Positions 12,430-23,199 of a stretch of 64,000 bases of DNA are shown one piece after another. Origin of the DNA: Stomorhina lunata (taxonomy: Eukaryota; Arthropoda; Insecta; Diptera; Rhiniidae). The first letter of the stretch is position 1. Each line of letters starts with the position of its first letter. The position numbers were made by a program, and so were the translations under genes. Under the pieces are notes generated by a model, which was not told where the DNA came from, searched no databases, and saw only the letters and a list, made by a program, of their open reading frames with translations. Where the stretch lies: contig OW121742.1 of assembly GCA_933228675.1 (NCBI GenBank), positions 111,535,242-111,599,241 on the forward strand, written 5' to 3'.

Positions 12430-13260
12430 ACGAACTAAAATTATTGCCAATGCACCTCCTTAGTACACTTAGTACAAAGATCACCATTTCCTTTGCAACC
12501 GCTGGCGAAATTGAAAAACAGATTGGAAAAGCATAACCAATAACATAACATGAGCAATTTTGTGTTCTGTGGAAGATATCTGTTACCCAACAGCCTTGAG
12601 GACATACCGCAAATTCTTTTACATTTTACTAACACTACTATGCCATGTTCATTGAACTTTAGAATATTGTAAAAATAAACTCCCAGGTATTTAAAGCTAC
12701 TTCTGTACCGTTGACGGAAAGGTGAAGGCGTCTACTTTCTGGGACTATATATCGTGGGTATTCGGATTTAGCCGCATTTAAGTGTATACTCCAAATGTTG
12801 TACTAGTTGCTTATAGCTAGGAGATGGAAATATATTTTTTTCAGGGCTAATCATCGTGAGAAAAAATCAGGCAGTCGTCAGCATACAGTAAAGCCTTAGT
12901 CAGCACACAGTAAAGCCTTAAAAAGAAGGGGAGCTAATGCGCGAGAATAATTGATCTGAATGCAGAATTTTCGTTTCGAAAAATAGCTTAGGAACAATTT
13001 CACCAAAAATGGATCTACTCCTAAATCCACCAGTTTATGAAGAATCCTCTTATGGCAAGCTGTATCAAAGGCTTTCTGAATGTCATATGAGACTGCTAAG
13101 TTTCTTAGGTTTTTCGTCACGTCCTTATGAAATTTTAATAGAGCATGTTGGGTCGTATGCAATTGTCAGAAGCTAAATTGAAAACAGGTTATAGCATCAA
13201 TTATGAATTGTTCCTCAAGTTTTTGTTTTAGGATATGTTCAAATATTTTTGAAATTGGAC
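12430..13260 (-). mobile_element. Jockey-like non-LTR reverse transcriptase fragment
   Basis: A minus-strand frame (12896-13162) reads LRNLAVSYDIQKAFDTACH...LVDLGVDPFLVKLFLSYFSKRKF. This is RT block A (the F/Y-D-IQKAFD motif) plus the following helix. Downstream broken frames near 12700-12860 contain LNAAKSEYPRY and VNGTEV, and 12441-12635 starts LVKCKRICG, the expected order in Jockey/R1-type ORF2. No YxDD box survives in frame. It is adjacent to the RTE-like relic but of a different clade, so the two are independent insertions. Confidence 0.7.
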
Positions 13261-13529
13261 TTTAATCTTCTAGGCTTTTACTGCTTTCTCTTTTTTCCTG
13301 TATTCACAGTCCTATTTATCACCTAACAACGTTCGGTGTGAGCGTCTACTGAAATTTAAATTCAAACGTTTTTTTAAGCGCTACTTTGACATCATTTATG
13401 CTAACATATTGTGAATGCCTGAGTACAAAAAGAAGAAGCATTTTCGACAGTGTTGATTTGACATTACGAGAAGTTAAACGTGTTGGAAAACGAGCGGTCG
13501 CAATATTTGTGAAAAAATACACGACAAAA

Positions 13530-14613
13530 ATAAATTTTAACTAAATTTTTTTTTGATACTAATTTCAATTATTTTTGTGTGTGTGTGAGAGTGTGGAATT
13601 AAACGACGACAAACAGGAAAATAAAAGAAATTTTTATTTCTAACGATTTTATAAATTTAATTTACAAATAAAAATATTTGAAAAGATAAAATTAAAAAAA
13701 AAAATGTTTAATGTTTTAAAATTTTAAAGAAAATCGAACTGTTGCGCACACACCTTTTCAGATGTCATGAAAAAGTAAAAGAAAAAAGCAAGAAAAAACA
13801 AACACAGAAAAGTAAATACGATAAAAAATATATAAAGAAAAAAGTAAAGAATTAAAATAATAAAAATAAAAGAAAGATAAGAAATAAGAAACGCAATAAA
13901 ATAAGAAAAAAACAAAATTAGCGAATGAGCTCACTTGAATAAATTGACAAAAAAAAAGTAAAGAAAATATCTCTTAAAACAATAAAAAGCAAGACAAAAA
14001 CAAACAGAGAAAAAATGCAATAGCAGGGAACAAAAAAGTGAAAAAAGCAAGAAAATAAAAAACCGCAAAAGTAAAAAATAAACTAAATTTGACAAAATTT
14101 ATTTAAAAATTAAAGAAAATCCTCTAATTTTATAAACAAATAAAAGGAAATTATTACGTGTTGCTGAAAATATTTTTAATTTTTTTTTCAAATGTTTTGA
14201 AGGTTTTAGAAAGAGTAAAAATAAAAATTTTGAGTCAAAAAAAAAGAGCAAAAATTACGGCATTAAAAAAAGAAGAGAGGGAGAGAGATTAAAGTAAATG
14301 AGTGTGTTTTTGTTTTTTTAAAAAGGAAAAAAGTGCATTACTGAGTAATAAGAAGAAGAATTCGAAAGATAATACAACAACAAAAACAACAACACAATTA
14401 CAATCTTACGGCAAATTAAACGACGAGTCATCAATTAAATTTTGTGTTTTCTCTATTAAGGTTTTTTTGTTTTTTGGGTTGAAAATTCTTTATTTTATTT
14501 TTAAATCAAGAAAGTGTTTATTTGTTGTAATAATACTTTTAAAACCTGTGCAATATTTTAGGCTTTTTATAAAAAAAGGATATTTAAAAACGAACAAGAG
14601 GATCTTAAAAAAA
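13530..14613 (+). other. AT-rich region with a possible 5' non-coding exon ending at a GTAAGT donor
   Basis: The region is extremely A-rich and has no credible coding frame. At 14614 a perfect donor GTAAGT follows AAAAAAA. With the strong acceptor at 17787-17788 it would form a 3.2-kb intron joining a 5' leader to the exon that carries the phosphatase start codon. The transcription start is not identifiable by eye, so this is inference only. Confidence 0.25.
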
Positions 14614-15546
14614 GTAAGTTAAAAAAATAACTAACAAAACTTGAAAAAAAAATTTTAATTATTGTCATACTGTTAAATAGTTTCCTACATTTAATATAAC
14701 TTTTAACTAATTTTTTACTTTTTTCTTATACACACATTTATGTACTTCCCATCACTTTTTATTTTAGTTTAAAGTTAAATTTTTAATTCAACACGAATGA
14801 GGTCTTGAAAACGTAATTGAAAAATTCCGTTGTTATTGTCAACGTTAGCAGCGAACATTAACAGCTCTGCTAGCAGAGACTGTATTTTAATTTATTATTG
14901 TTGTTGTTATTCTTGTTGCTGCTGTTAATAAACCTGCAATATTTTTTTCATATCTGTATCTTTTCTTTTTCTGTTTACATTGTATGTACGAGTGTTTGTG
15001 CATTATTTTTTTTTTGTGACTTTGCCTTTGTTTTTGTATTTCTGTTAAAAATGACGTCTGTTGTTTTTTTCTCATACGGCAATTTTTTTGTTGTTGCTTT
15101 TGCTTAATGCAGACACTCAAAGCCAAGAAGAACGAAAACAGGCAAATAACAAAAACATACAAAAGAAATACACACAAAAAACTGAAACACGTCAAAAGTA
15201 AATTGTAAATAAACACTCAAAAACAAAGAAATGTAATAAAAATTGCAATTTAAATTGTAAATGAATAAATAAAAGAAAACAAATATCAGAAATAAAAGAG
15301 GAATTAAATGTATTAAAGAAAGTATCTACGGGATATAAATTGAAACTTTATCTTAGATAATCTGATAATTGTTTAGATATTAATAAATTAAAGCTAGAAT
15401 GAGGAAAAGACTAAGTAATGAAATGAAGGATGAAAAAGATAAGTCTTTTATAATGACATGGAACTAACACCTATATTGTTTTAAAGTCGATATTTGCGTT
15501 GGTAGCTGTCCAAATTTATTAAACCTTTGTTAACACCTTTAATCTA

Positions 15547-15569
15547 CCAGTGGGAGTCAAGGATAACAG
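15547..15569 (+). mobile_element. RTE 3'-end fragment
   Basis: A 23-bp stretch beginning CCAGTGGGAGTCAAGGATAA matches, in inverse orientation, the 3' ends at 11083-11125 and 17633-17678. It marks a very short 5'-truncated insertion, or the remains of one. Confidence 0.55.
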
Positions 15570-15719
15570 AAAAACAACCTTAAACCATAGGTGATAATAG
15601 GGTATTATAAACTTGTTAATCAGTTTTTCATTATCATTTCGCACCATAAAAATTGCACCGATCGACTCAGAATCTGAATGAGAACCGATTATGCAATGCT
15701 TAGATTAGGTAAGAGGACC

Positions 15720-17110
15720 TCACAGACAGTTAGTACATTTCCCAACAGTTAGCACATTTTTTTGTCTCCTTTATCAGTTCACATAAAGCTTCGACAATTT
15801 GATATATTTTATCATCTTTAGAGGATGCACATTCCTTAGATCTTTTAGATTCTGAAAAAAGTAAATTCAAAACATTTAAATCGATTGTTAGATAGTGCAA
15901 CACATTGACAAAGAAAGTGGTATGTGTCTTCTTCGTTGCACCATCTACACATATCGTCATTTCATAAACGTATTTTTTTCAAAAAGTACCTTAAGTTATT
16001 ATGCCCAGTTATGATACCTACATACATCCTTAAACCATTTTTATCCATATTTAATGTAGTTTTTTGTGTGTTAATATCTCGTGTCTGCCATAGAGCTTTC
16101 GTTTGAGTACATTGCGTTGAGTTATTCCACAATGCATTTGATTCAGATTTAAATTTGTATCTCATATTCTGGTAAATTGAGCAGAGCCCAGGGTAAACCT
16201 CCTCACATGCAGCACTTCCATTCAAGTCTGCTCCAGTGCGTGTCAATTCATCTGCTTTCTCATTGCCCAGTATATTTTTATGGCCTGGTACCCAGCACAG
16301 TTTTAAAAAGTGTTGTTCGTTGAGAACCTGTTGCTCTCTGCGACAACGGCTAACTACCTTTGACCTAATAATTCTATTGCATATAGCTTTGGTAGCTGCT
16401 TGACTGTCTATGTAAATTGTGATATCGCTTTTGAATATCGGCATCATATAGGATGAAGGATGTACATATCTTCGTATTCTATCCTTATGAACGCGAAAAT
16501 CTTTCCTGGCATGCCTGGGGGAATATGCCAACTGTGTAATGCTTAAGTTTATATGATTTCTCCGACGACATTCCAAAAGGAACTGCTGAGGTAGCATAAT
16601 GTTGTATTCCTTTACGGGAACAATCTTTGTTTCCTCATGAAGATGATGTGATGAGGTAATATGTAGGTAGGCTGTTATAGTTCTTAGGGCTGCATTTTGG
16701 CAGCATTGAATATTTCTCCACTGAGTATCACTTAGCGACGCTGACCACACCGGAGCAGCATAATTTGTTACTGACCGAACAATCGCTTTATAGGTAGACA
16801 ACAAGGTTTCTTTGTCCATTTCCCAAATACTGCCGGCTAGTGCTTCAAGGACCTTGTTTCTATATCGCAATTTATGCGCGACAGTAGTGGTATGTGCTGA
16901 CGAAGTAAAAAGGCTATCGAGTGTGACTCCCAGGATTTTCGGGCGGTTCACTGTCGGAATTGGTACACCATCGATCTCGACGCCAAGTTGTAGGCTTACT
17001 TCTTTTGTCTGGGTGGTAAATAAAGTCGCTGAGGATTTAGTTGGTTGTATCTTCAGGCTTAGCTGTACGGATTGCCTTTACAACTTGCACAGGCGTAAAA
17101 GCCGATCCTA
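15720..17110 (-). mobile_element. Non-LTR retrotransposon ORF2 C-terminus with RNase H
   Basis: The main minus-strand frame (15962-16951) starts in the RT thumb/connection region (PKILGVTLDSLFTSS, YRNKVLEALAG, LLSTYKAIVRSVTNYAAPVW) and runs into an RNase H domain. That domain shows ITIYIDSQAATKAI, SKVVSRCRREQQVL, LKLCWVPGHKNILGNEKADELTR and GADLNG. These carry the DSQAA aspartate and the terminal KADEL aspartate. A frameshift leads into 15730-15960, where a Cys/His tail of the form C-R-W-C-N-E-E-D-T-Y-H-F-L-C-Q-C can be read. The layout fits R1/LOA/Jockey-group elements. The N-terminal RT palm and endonuclease are absent. Confidence 0.85.
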
Positions 17111-17129
17111 GAATCATCAGGGTTGGTAT

Positions 17130-17540
17130 TGCGGATCGCATCACTCATCTGCTAATCCCATTTCTTTGCTGGGAATTGTGGCCTCGGATTCCAGAGGATT
17201 GTGTTAGCGGCAATGGATTGTGATGTTGATGCTGCCATGGTTGTTGCGATTGCTGGACAGAAGGTGGGAGAGTTGCGTTTTCCGACGACGATGGTGATGA
17301 TGTCGAAGAAGACTCTGAGTTTCGCCGTTGTTGGCAACTCGGCGCAATGAAACTCTCCGACCACTCCCTGTCATGCTGAAGTCCTGAACAGTTCCTGAGG
17401 TGTCACCAGCCCAAACAAGTGTTGCACAATAGCTTGCACACTGTGCAGATACATGATCCTTGATTTGTTTCAACTGGATTTGTTTCAACTTCGGCACGAA
17501 CCAAAAGATAAAGATAAGTAAAAATATAAGTTTACACAAG
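17130..17540 (-). other. GC-richer fragment, probably retroelement coding debris
   Basis: The base composition departs from the flanks. On the minus strand a Ser/Gln/His-rich frame (17204-17539) contains VSAQCASYCATLVWAGDTSGT and ends in His/Arg repeats. It abuts the RNase H-bearing element upstream in its reading direction, so it may be part of the same insertion (ORF1/ORF2 region) or another element. I recognise no domain. Confidence 0.35.
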
Positions 17541-17632
17541 ATTTACCATTACAGACTTTTTTGTATTGAAATTGGTTGAATCTATTAAAAGATATTCCAG
17601 CTTTGATAAAACAATCACTCTCAAATCATTCT

Positions 17633-17678
17633 TCTTCTGTTATCCTTGACTCCCAGTGGAGCATAGGGCCTCAACTTC
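17633..17678 (-). mobile_element. RTE 3'-end fragment
   Basis: TTATCCTTGACTCCCAGTGG then AGCATAGGGCCTCAACT repeats the sequence at the 3' end of the RTE-like relic (11083-11125) in the same orientation. Nothing of the coding region remains. Confidence 0.6.
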
Positions 17679-17788
17679 CAAATCATAATGTATTTTAAAA
17701 ACATTTTTTTTTTTTATAAATTTTATTAAAAACTAATTCTTAGCAAATTAATACTAATTAAAATTCTTTTAATTTTCTCTCTTTCTAG

Positions 17789-18132
17789 ATTTCTTTTATC
17801 ACATAACCGCCCAGTGTTTTTAAGCATAATTTTTCTTTTATAAATAATTCATTTATATTTTTTACATTTTACTTTTCAAAAAGAAATTTTGTTATATTTT
17901 TGATAAAAAAATATATAAAACGAATAAAAGTGCATTTTATTAAGATAAAACATATAAAAAGACTTTTTGTTTAAATAACTTTACAAGAAAACAACTTAAT
18001 TAAATTTTGTTGAAAACATTTTAACAAATCATTACAAATTAGAAGAAAGAGTTGAAAAGTTAAAATCTTTTTTCGGTTTTTTGTTTTAATTTTTTTATAT
18101 TAAATTCTTCTGTCTTAACAATTTATGCTTAA
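17789..18132 (+). other. Probable 5' UTR of the CTDSP-like gene
   Basis: AATTTTCTCTCTTTCTAG ending at 17788 is an excellent 3' splice site. The sequence from 18059 to the ATG contains no AG, so the exon holding the start codon must begin at or before about 18058; 17789 is the best candidate. The leader is about 344 bases, AT-rich, and contains no long upstream frame. Confidence 0.45.
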
Positions 18133-18205
18133 ATGGATGCAACATCTATAATCACACAAGTCGCCCGCGATGATGAACAATTAAATGTTTATCCCAATGA
18201 AAAAG
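18133..18205 (+). CDS. CTD small phosphatase-like protein, first coding exon
   Basis: The exon encodes 24 residues, starting MDATSIITQVARDDE and ending NEK, and stops after the first base of the next codon at a GGTGAGT donor (18206). In the known family, vertebrate CTDSPL starts MDGPAIITQV and CTDSP1 starts MDSSAVITQI, and in CTDSPL this exon also ends in a GEK-like tripeptide. The M-D-x-x-x-I-I-T-Q-V signature and the exon boundary identify an SCP/CTDSP-family gene. These are haloacid-dehalogenase-fold phosphatases (DLDET motif) that dephosphorylate RNA polymerase II CTD Ser5 and Smad linkers. The catalytic domain must be encoded by later exons, which I do not find in the window. The identification rests on a short N-terminus, so it is probable but not certain. 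Confidence 0.72.
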
Positions 18206-19610
18206 GTGAGTTGTAATAATAAAATTTATCTGTATTTTTTTTCAATATTTTCTAATAATAGATTGATTGATAGAATTGTTACATGATCAAGGTTGTCATC
18301 ATCTGAAATACATATTTAGTTATCAAACATCTATTCCTATTAATTTTGTTTTTGTTGGATTTTATTAGTCGTATTATGAAATCATAAAACTAAAACTTGA
18401 CCTCTAATTGATAAAAATGTGAATGTTTTATAACAAACAAAAAAATGTTTATGTTCTTCAATGATTAGTTGGTAAAGCAGATAAATTTCTTGTTTATTTT
18501 TATTGTGTATAATTTACAACAAACTTCTAATAAATTGTAGATAAAAAGCCTACACGGGCTACCACAGCCTACATGAGTTGGGGGTATAAATCTTTAACCC
18601 TTTAAGAGCTAGCTTTAAAAACGTGTTTAAATGTTTAAGAAAAGGCTAAGAAAGTAGTGTTTTATTAAAAACTAGATTCTCAACTTCGAACTAGAGTTTT
18701 ATTTTTAGATTAGATTAGATATAGATTTGTCTAAGATTTATGTTAAATTTGAATTTGGGTAGTATCTCATCCCTAAACAAAATATTATTAAACTAGTAGT
18801 GTCTGGTGCTAATACTTAAGAACTATCCCCGGCCAAAAGTCCGACCATCAAACTAAAGTATTCTTCTTAGACTAGGAATAAGTCTTCAGATTTAAAGACC
18901 GATATTTTTTATATTTATCTCTAGTCATATTTGATCTTCAAATTAGCGCCTGATAAGGTAAGACTAGAGTCATTCTATAGGTTGTATAGTATTTGGTTAG
19001 GTTGTAAGAATATGATTGTAAGAGTAGAATCGGATTATACATTCTGATCCAAATACCATAGTCTTATCTTAAGAGTAGACTATAATTAAAAAGTAAGGCC
19101 TGAACTTGGAAATTAAAATCTTTACTCGGCGTAGAGTATTATTACAAGAGTTAAGCCTATTCTTAAGACTAAAAAGTCTTACCCTAATACTAGAGACTTG
19201 TACTCAGACTAAGACAATAGACTCTTGTCAAAGTAGGGGGTTCTTTGACATGTTTTTTTTATACGATTTTTCACATTGTCAGCCAACATCAGTTTGTTTC
19301 TAAATGAAATTGATTGACTTTATCATGAAATATTTTAGTAACAAAAGTTCATTTAATTTAATTGTATATTTTTGCAAATTTATTAAATAATTTTTCAGTT
19401 GATTAGATAAGAAACTATTAGAAACAAGGAAGAATTTAAGTAATTATGGTTAATATAATATAAATTATTATAGTAGTATGTTTAAAAAATTTGTATTAGT
19501 TTGTGCCGATGTTTGCAACTCATAGAACAGTTGATTGTTTTTTAAAGTCAGAAGTGATCGACATGGTATATTTTATGTAACTACATTTTTATATTCTATA
19601 TAAAGTATAT
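18206..19610 (+). other. Intron sequence, no gene seen
   Basis: AT-rich DNA. Between about 18700 and 19230 there is a loose recurrence of AGACTAGA/AAGTCTTA-type words, which may be a very old degenerate tandem repeat. No coding frame with a recognisable product. Confidence 0.4.
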
Positions 19611-19799
19611 AAAGTATAGTGGTCGCCTCAGATTGTGTCGCTTTGGCGATGCCGGTTCATTTGACTGGCTGGCAGGCTCTCTGTTCATATAATCTTACAA
19701 TTTTAAGGACAACTTTATAAAACTTTGGCACCACAATTTGTCTAGGTCAACTTTTAATCAAATTGTGTTTTTTTTATAAAGTAATCATATATCTTTTTA

Positions 19800-20300
19800 T
19801 GGAGCAATTTTAGACCTAATCCTAGGACATTTTATGTATACGTTTTTCTAGAGTAATTTTAAATCTAATCATAGGTCGTTTTTATATAGCAATTTTAGAC
19901 CTAATCGCAGGTCTTTTTATAGAGCAGGGTTTTTTATAGAGTAATTTTTAACCTAATCGTAGGTTTTTTATAGTAATTTTAAGCCTAAATTTTTATAGAG
20001 TAGTTTTTAACCTAATCGTAGGTCTTTTTATAGAGTAATTTTTAGCCTAATCGTATTTCTTTTCATAGAGTAATTTTTAACCTAATCGTAGGCCTTTATA
20101 TAAAGTAATTTTTAACCTAATCGTAGGTCTTTATATAGAGTTGTTTTTAATCTAATCGTATGTCTTTTTATATAGTAATTTTTAACCCAATAGACCAACT
20201 GTTGGCCTAATCGTAAGTCCTTATACATATAGAATAATTTTAGACATAATCGTAGGTTTTTTTGCAGACCAAATATAGGTCTAATCGTAAGTTCTTATAT
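19800..20300. repeat. ~35-bp minisatellite (CCTAATCGTAGGTC unit)
   Basis: About twelve diverged copies of a unit made of ACCTAATCGTAGGTCTTTTT followed by ATAGAGTAATTTTTA. Copies differ by point changes and small deletions. It lies immediately upstream of a mariner-type transposase fragment. Confidence 0.8.
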
Positions 20301-20539
20301 AACTAAAACATTTTTGGCCCATATCGTAAGTGTAAATATCATAATAAAGGGTTTTTCAATAAGAATGATATGATTTCTAAGAGTCGTTTTGGCCATTTCT
20401 AATATATCATGATCCGTCATTTTTTCATTGTATTCAGTAATGTTTACAATTACATCATGACAATAACTGAAGCCATTGGACCACCGTATACGTCGTGAAT
20501 TTGCTATTTTTCCTAGGAACAACTTGAAAACGATAATGA

Positions 20540-20865
20540 TTTTTGAAGAAAATCATCTCCGACGATGCTCACTTTCATCTATGTGGTGCGGTAATTGTCG
20601 ATTCTGGTGCGAAGAAAATCTAGAAATTATTCATGAACAACCATTACATTCACCTAAATTGGATGTTAAGTGTGGTTTTTGGTCTGGTAAAATCATACGT
20701 CCGTACTTCTTTCAAAATGAAGCTGGCAGCACCGTTACTGTCAATGGAGAGCCGTATAGATCGATGATAACCAAATTTTTATGTTTATCTTGTTGTTGTA
20801 ATTGCGATATTATTGGTAATATCACAGAAGTGGCAGTCCTTGCCGTTCGGAGCCGAAATTAAAAC
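20540..20865 (+). pseudogene. Tc1/mariner-type transposase fragment
   Basis: The plus frame contains FWCEENLEIIHEQPLHSPKL, then CGFWSGKIIRPYFFQNEAGS and TVTVNGEPYRSMITKFL. This matches the segment around the first catalytic region of mariner-group transposases (W-G-S-E-N-P-x-x-I-x-E...G-x-x-G-P-Y-F-F-E-N). The same segment is present on the minus strand in the relic at 25330-26303 (WGSENPQVIEG...CFFENDDGTTVIVN). The frame then runs into unrelated sequence (SCCCNCDIIGNITEVAVL) shared with 23045-23090. The copy is truncated at both ends. Confidence 0.7.
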
Positions 20866-21698
20866 GTAGGTCCCTTTCAATGAGTTTAAAATAGAATCGG
20901 ATGCAGCTCATTCTCTGAGAGAAGTACTCCTTGTTCCAATTGAAATGTCGTGGGCATTATGTATGTAATGTTAGAATCAAAAGTTAATTGTAAGCTATAC
21001 AAATTTGTAAGAGAAGCGGTATGGACTTGAACTAGACTTAAGCCTAAGTTGATCCAAGGCATATCAGATTATGCTGGTACGGCAGCTGTATTAAGCATGC
21101 CAAACGAATTTTATCATAGTTCATTGTTATGGTAGGAAGTTGTAAATAGATAACCTGTTCCAATCGATTCATGTACCATCATGTAGCAAAATTCTCTCGA
21201 AAAAGAGTGTTGTAAAGGTGACTACTCATCGATCGGTTATAGCTGTTCAAGGGCGTACTTAATTGACCTACCTTTAAATGAAGTAAATTCCAGCACATCA
21301 GTCTCTCATGCTGATGACAAAGCTGTCTTTGATGATTCCTAATCCATCATATTTGCCAGTTTGATAGGAAGATGTATAAATGGATTCTTTATGTTGCAGC
21401 AGCCCTCTCAAACAACGATATTGTTATTTAAGGGTTTCTTTAACAATTTTTAAAGCCTGGCATAATCTAGGAACATTCTGGACTTACTTTTTTCAGCAAA
21501 AATCATTTTTTCTTTCTGGTTTTTGGCATATTTTTGAATATTAATATAACCCAAGGGGTTAAATACAGATAATTATCATTAGGTTATACTTTTTGCACAT
21601 AATTATCACTATTAACTTGTTTAAATATTTAATTTTAACATAAATTTACTTTATTTTAACAACTTTCCTACCTTTTCTCTTTGTTTTCTTCTGCCCAG

Positions 21699-21841
21699 CA
21701 GAGTTGCTTTATTCGCCACCCAAAAAAACCGTTAGTTTGAAAAGGGCATTAAAAACAACAACAAACTTTAAGAAAAAAAGTCAAGGCGAATTGCACTATG
21801 CAAAACAATTGAGTTGCCATACTATAAATAATCAGTCTTAG
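21699..21841 (+). CDS. Second exon of the CTDSP-like gene (possibly alternative terminal exon)
   Basis: A strong pyrimidine tract (CTTTTCTCTTTGTTTTCTTC) ends in CCCAGCAG, a tandem NAGNAG acceptor at 21697/21700. Entering in the phase left by the first exon gives A-E-L-L-Y-S-P-P-K-K, then TVSLKRALKTTTNFKKKSQG, an open frame of 46 codons to TAG at 21839. Vertebrate CTDSPL has A...VSLKKQRSR right after its first exon, so the start of this exon looks homologous. AATAAA occurs at 21919-21924 and 21936-21941, within 100 bases of the stop, which would allow a short 71-residue product without phosphatase. Alternatively an internal donor before the stop joins to distal exons. I cannot decide between these. 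Confidence 0.5.
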
Positions 21842-22944
21842 AGATTAAGATCGCTAAGGGATTTGAAATGTGAGATTTTTAAGGATTTTAGGAATTTAAG
21901 ACGTTTTAATAAGAAACTAATAAAATTCAAATTTAAATAAAAATTCCTAGAGTTATTTTATCAGTTAAATTAAGTTGGTTTTATGAGATTATTCATAAAT
22001 TAAGGCAGAAATTTAAATTATTCTTTGGAAATTTATAAAATTATACAAAAAGGAATTATAGACGTTTAAATAATTAATAAAATATGAGATAAATTAAGAT
22101 GATTTTATGTGTATTATGCAGAAATTAATACAGACATTTTAATTATTCTTTGGAAATTATTTGAAAATTATACAAAAAGAATTTAAAATTATCATAACCG
22201 TTAAGAAATTAGTAAAATCCTTTTATTTATTTTTTCTTAAAGGTATAAATAAATTTAGGGTTATTAATAATATAAGTCTTATAAAATCAGCTTAAAAAGA
22301 CTTAAGGTATATAAATTATATTTGAAATATAAATGCCCTTATATAGCATATTTCTTGTTGATCCATTTCTTTCTGTTTTTATTATTAATATTATTTTAAG
22401 CATATTTTTTGCTTGTCTGCAAATATTTTTTTATGAATCATCATTCAACGTTTTGTTTTTTGAACTGGATTATTTTTCTTTTACTTTTTTTCTTAAGTTT
22501 CTTTTTTTTAATATTTTTAATATATATAATTTTCAACCAATTTTTTTTATATATATTTTTCCCTATACCTTTTGTGTTTTGTTTACATTCTTCTCAAGCC
22601 GGTTTCATTATTTATTGTTACAATTATCTCATACATAAATTTATTGTTAAATATAGGGTAAAATTTGTCTTTTCTTTTTTTGCTTTTATTTCATGAATTA
22701 AAATATTTTAGCGTTTGACCTTTATTTCATTGTTTTTTCTGTTAAAAAAAAAAAAACAGAATGTGAAAGTTATCATTCATTCATTTTTATAATTATTTAA
22801 ATTTTTTAAGTACAATTGCACACAATTTTTTTTTCTGCTTCGGATTGACTTTCGATTTTTGTTAGTTTTAATTTTAAAAGAAATTTATTTTAATTTCCTA
22901 CACAAATAGTAAGTTTTAGAACCACAAAGATTCTTCTAAGTGAG

Positions 22945-23175
22945 TCCTCAAGTTTGGAAACCTTCTCTAACTTCCTTAAGAAAATCAAACTTTTCATTAT
23001 GGCACGTTAAAGGCTCGACGCCGCTTGCTATAGGCTCTGTTGTTGTTGTAACTGCGATATTATTGGTAACGGTAGCAGTCCTTGGTCGGAATCCTAAGAT
23101 TTCCGAGTCGTTACGGTACATAGAACCGTCTAACGTGTCATCGCAGTTAGAAGAGGGTTCACTGTTCATAGTATT
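22945..23175. repeat. Dispersed repeat fragment shared with 20.8 kb
   Basis: GCGATATTATTGGTAA followed closely by GCAGTCCTTG occurs here (23048-23085) and at 20802-20850. The local GC content and open frames on both strands suggest coding debris of a mobile element, but no domain is recognisable. Confidence 0.4.
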
Positions 23176-23199
23176 ATTAAATTTCTAGTTAGGCTTCAT

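Noticed and set aside
13724..13915. Hydrophobic minus-strand frame
   Set aside because: A-rich DNA read in reverse gives Phe/Ile/Leu strings; no gene evidence.
22333..22696. Two Phe/Ile/Leu-rich plus frames that look like membrane proteins
   Set aside because: Translations of T-rich low-complexity DNA, overlapping in two frames, with no conserved feature.
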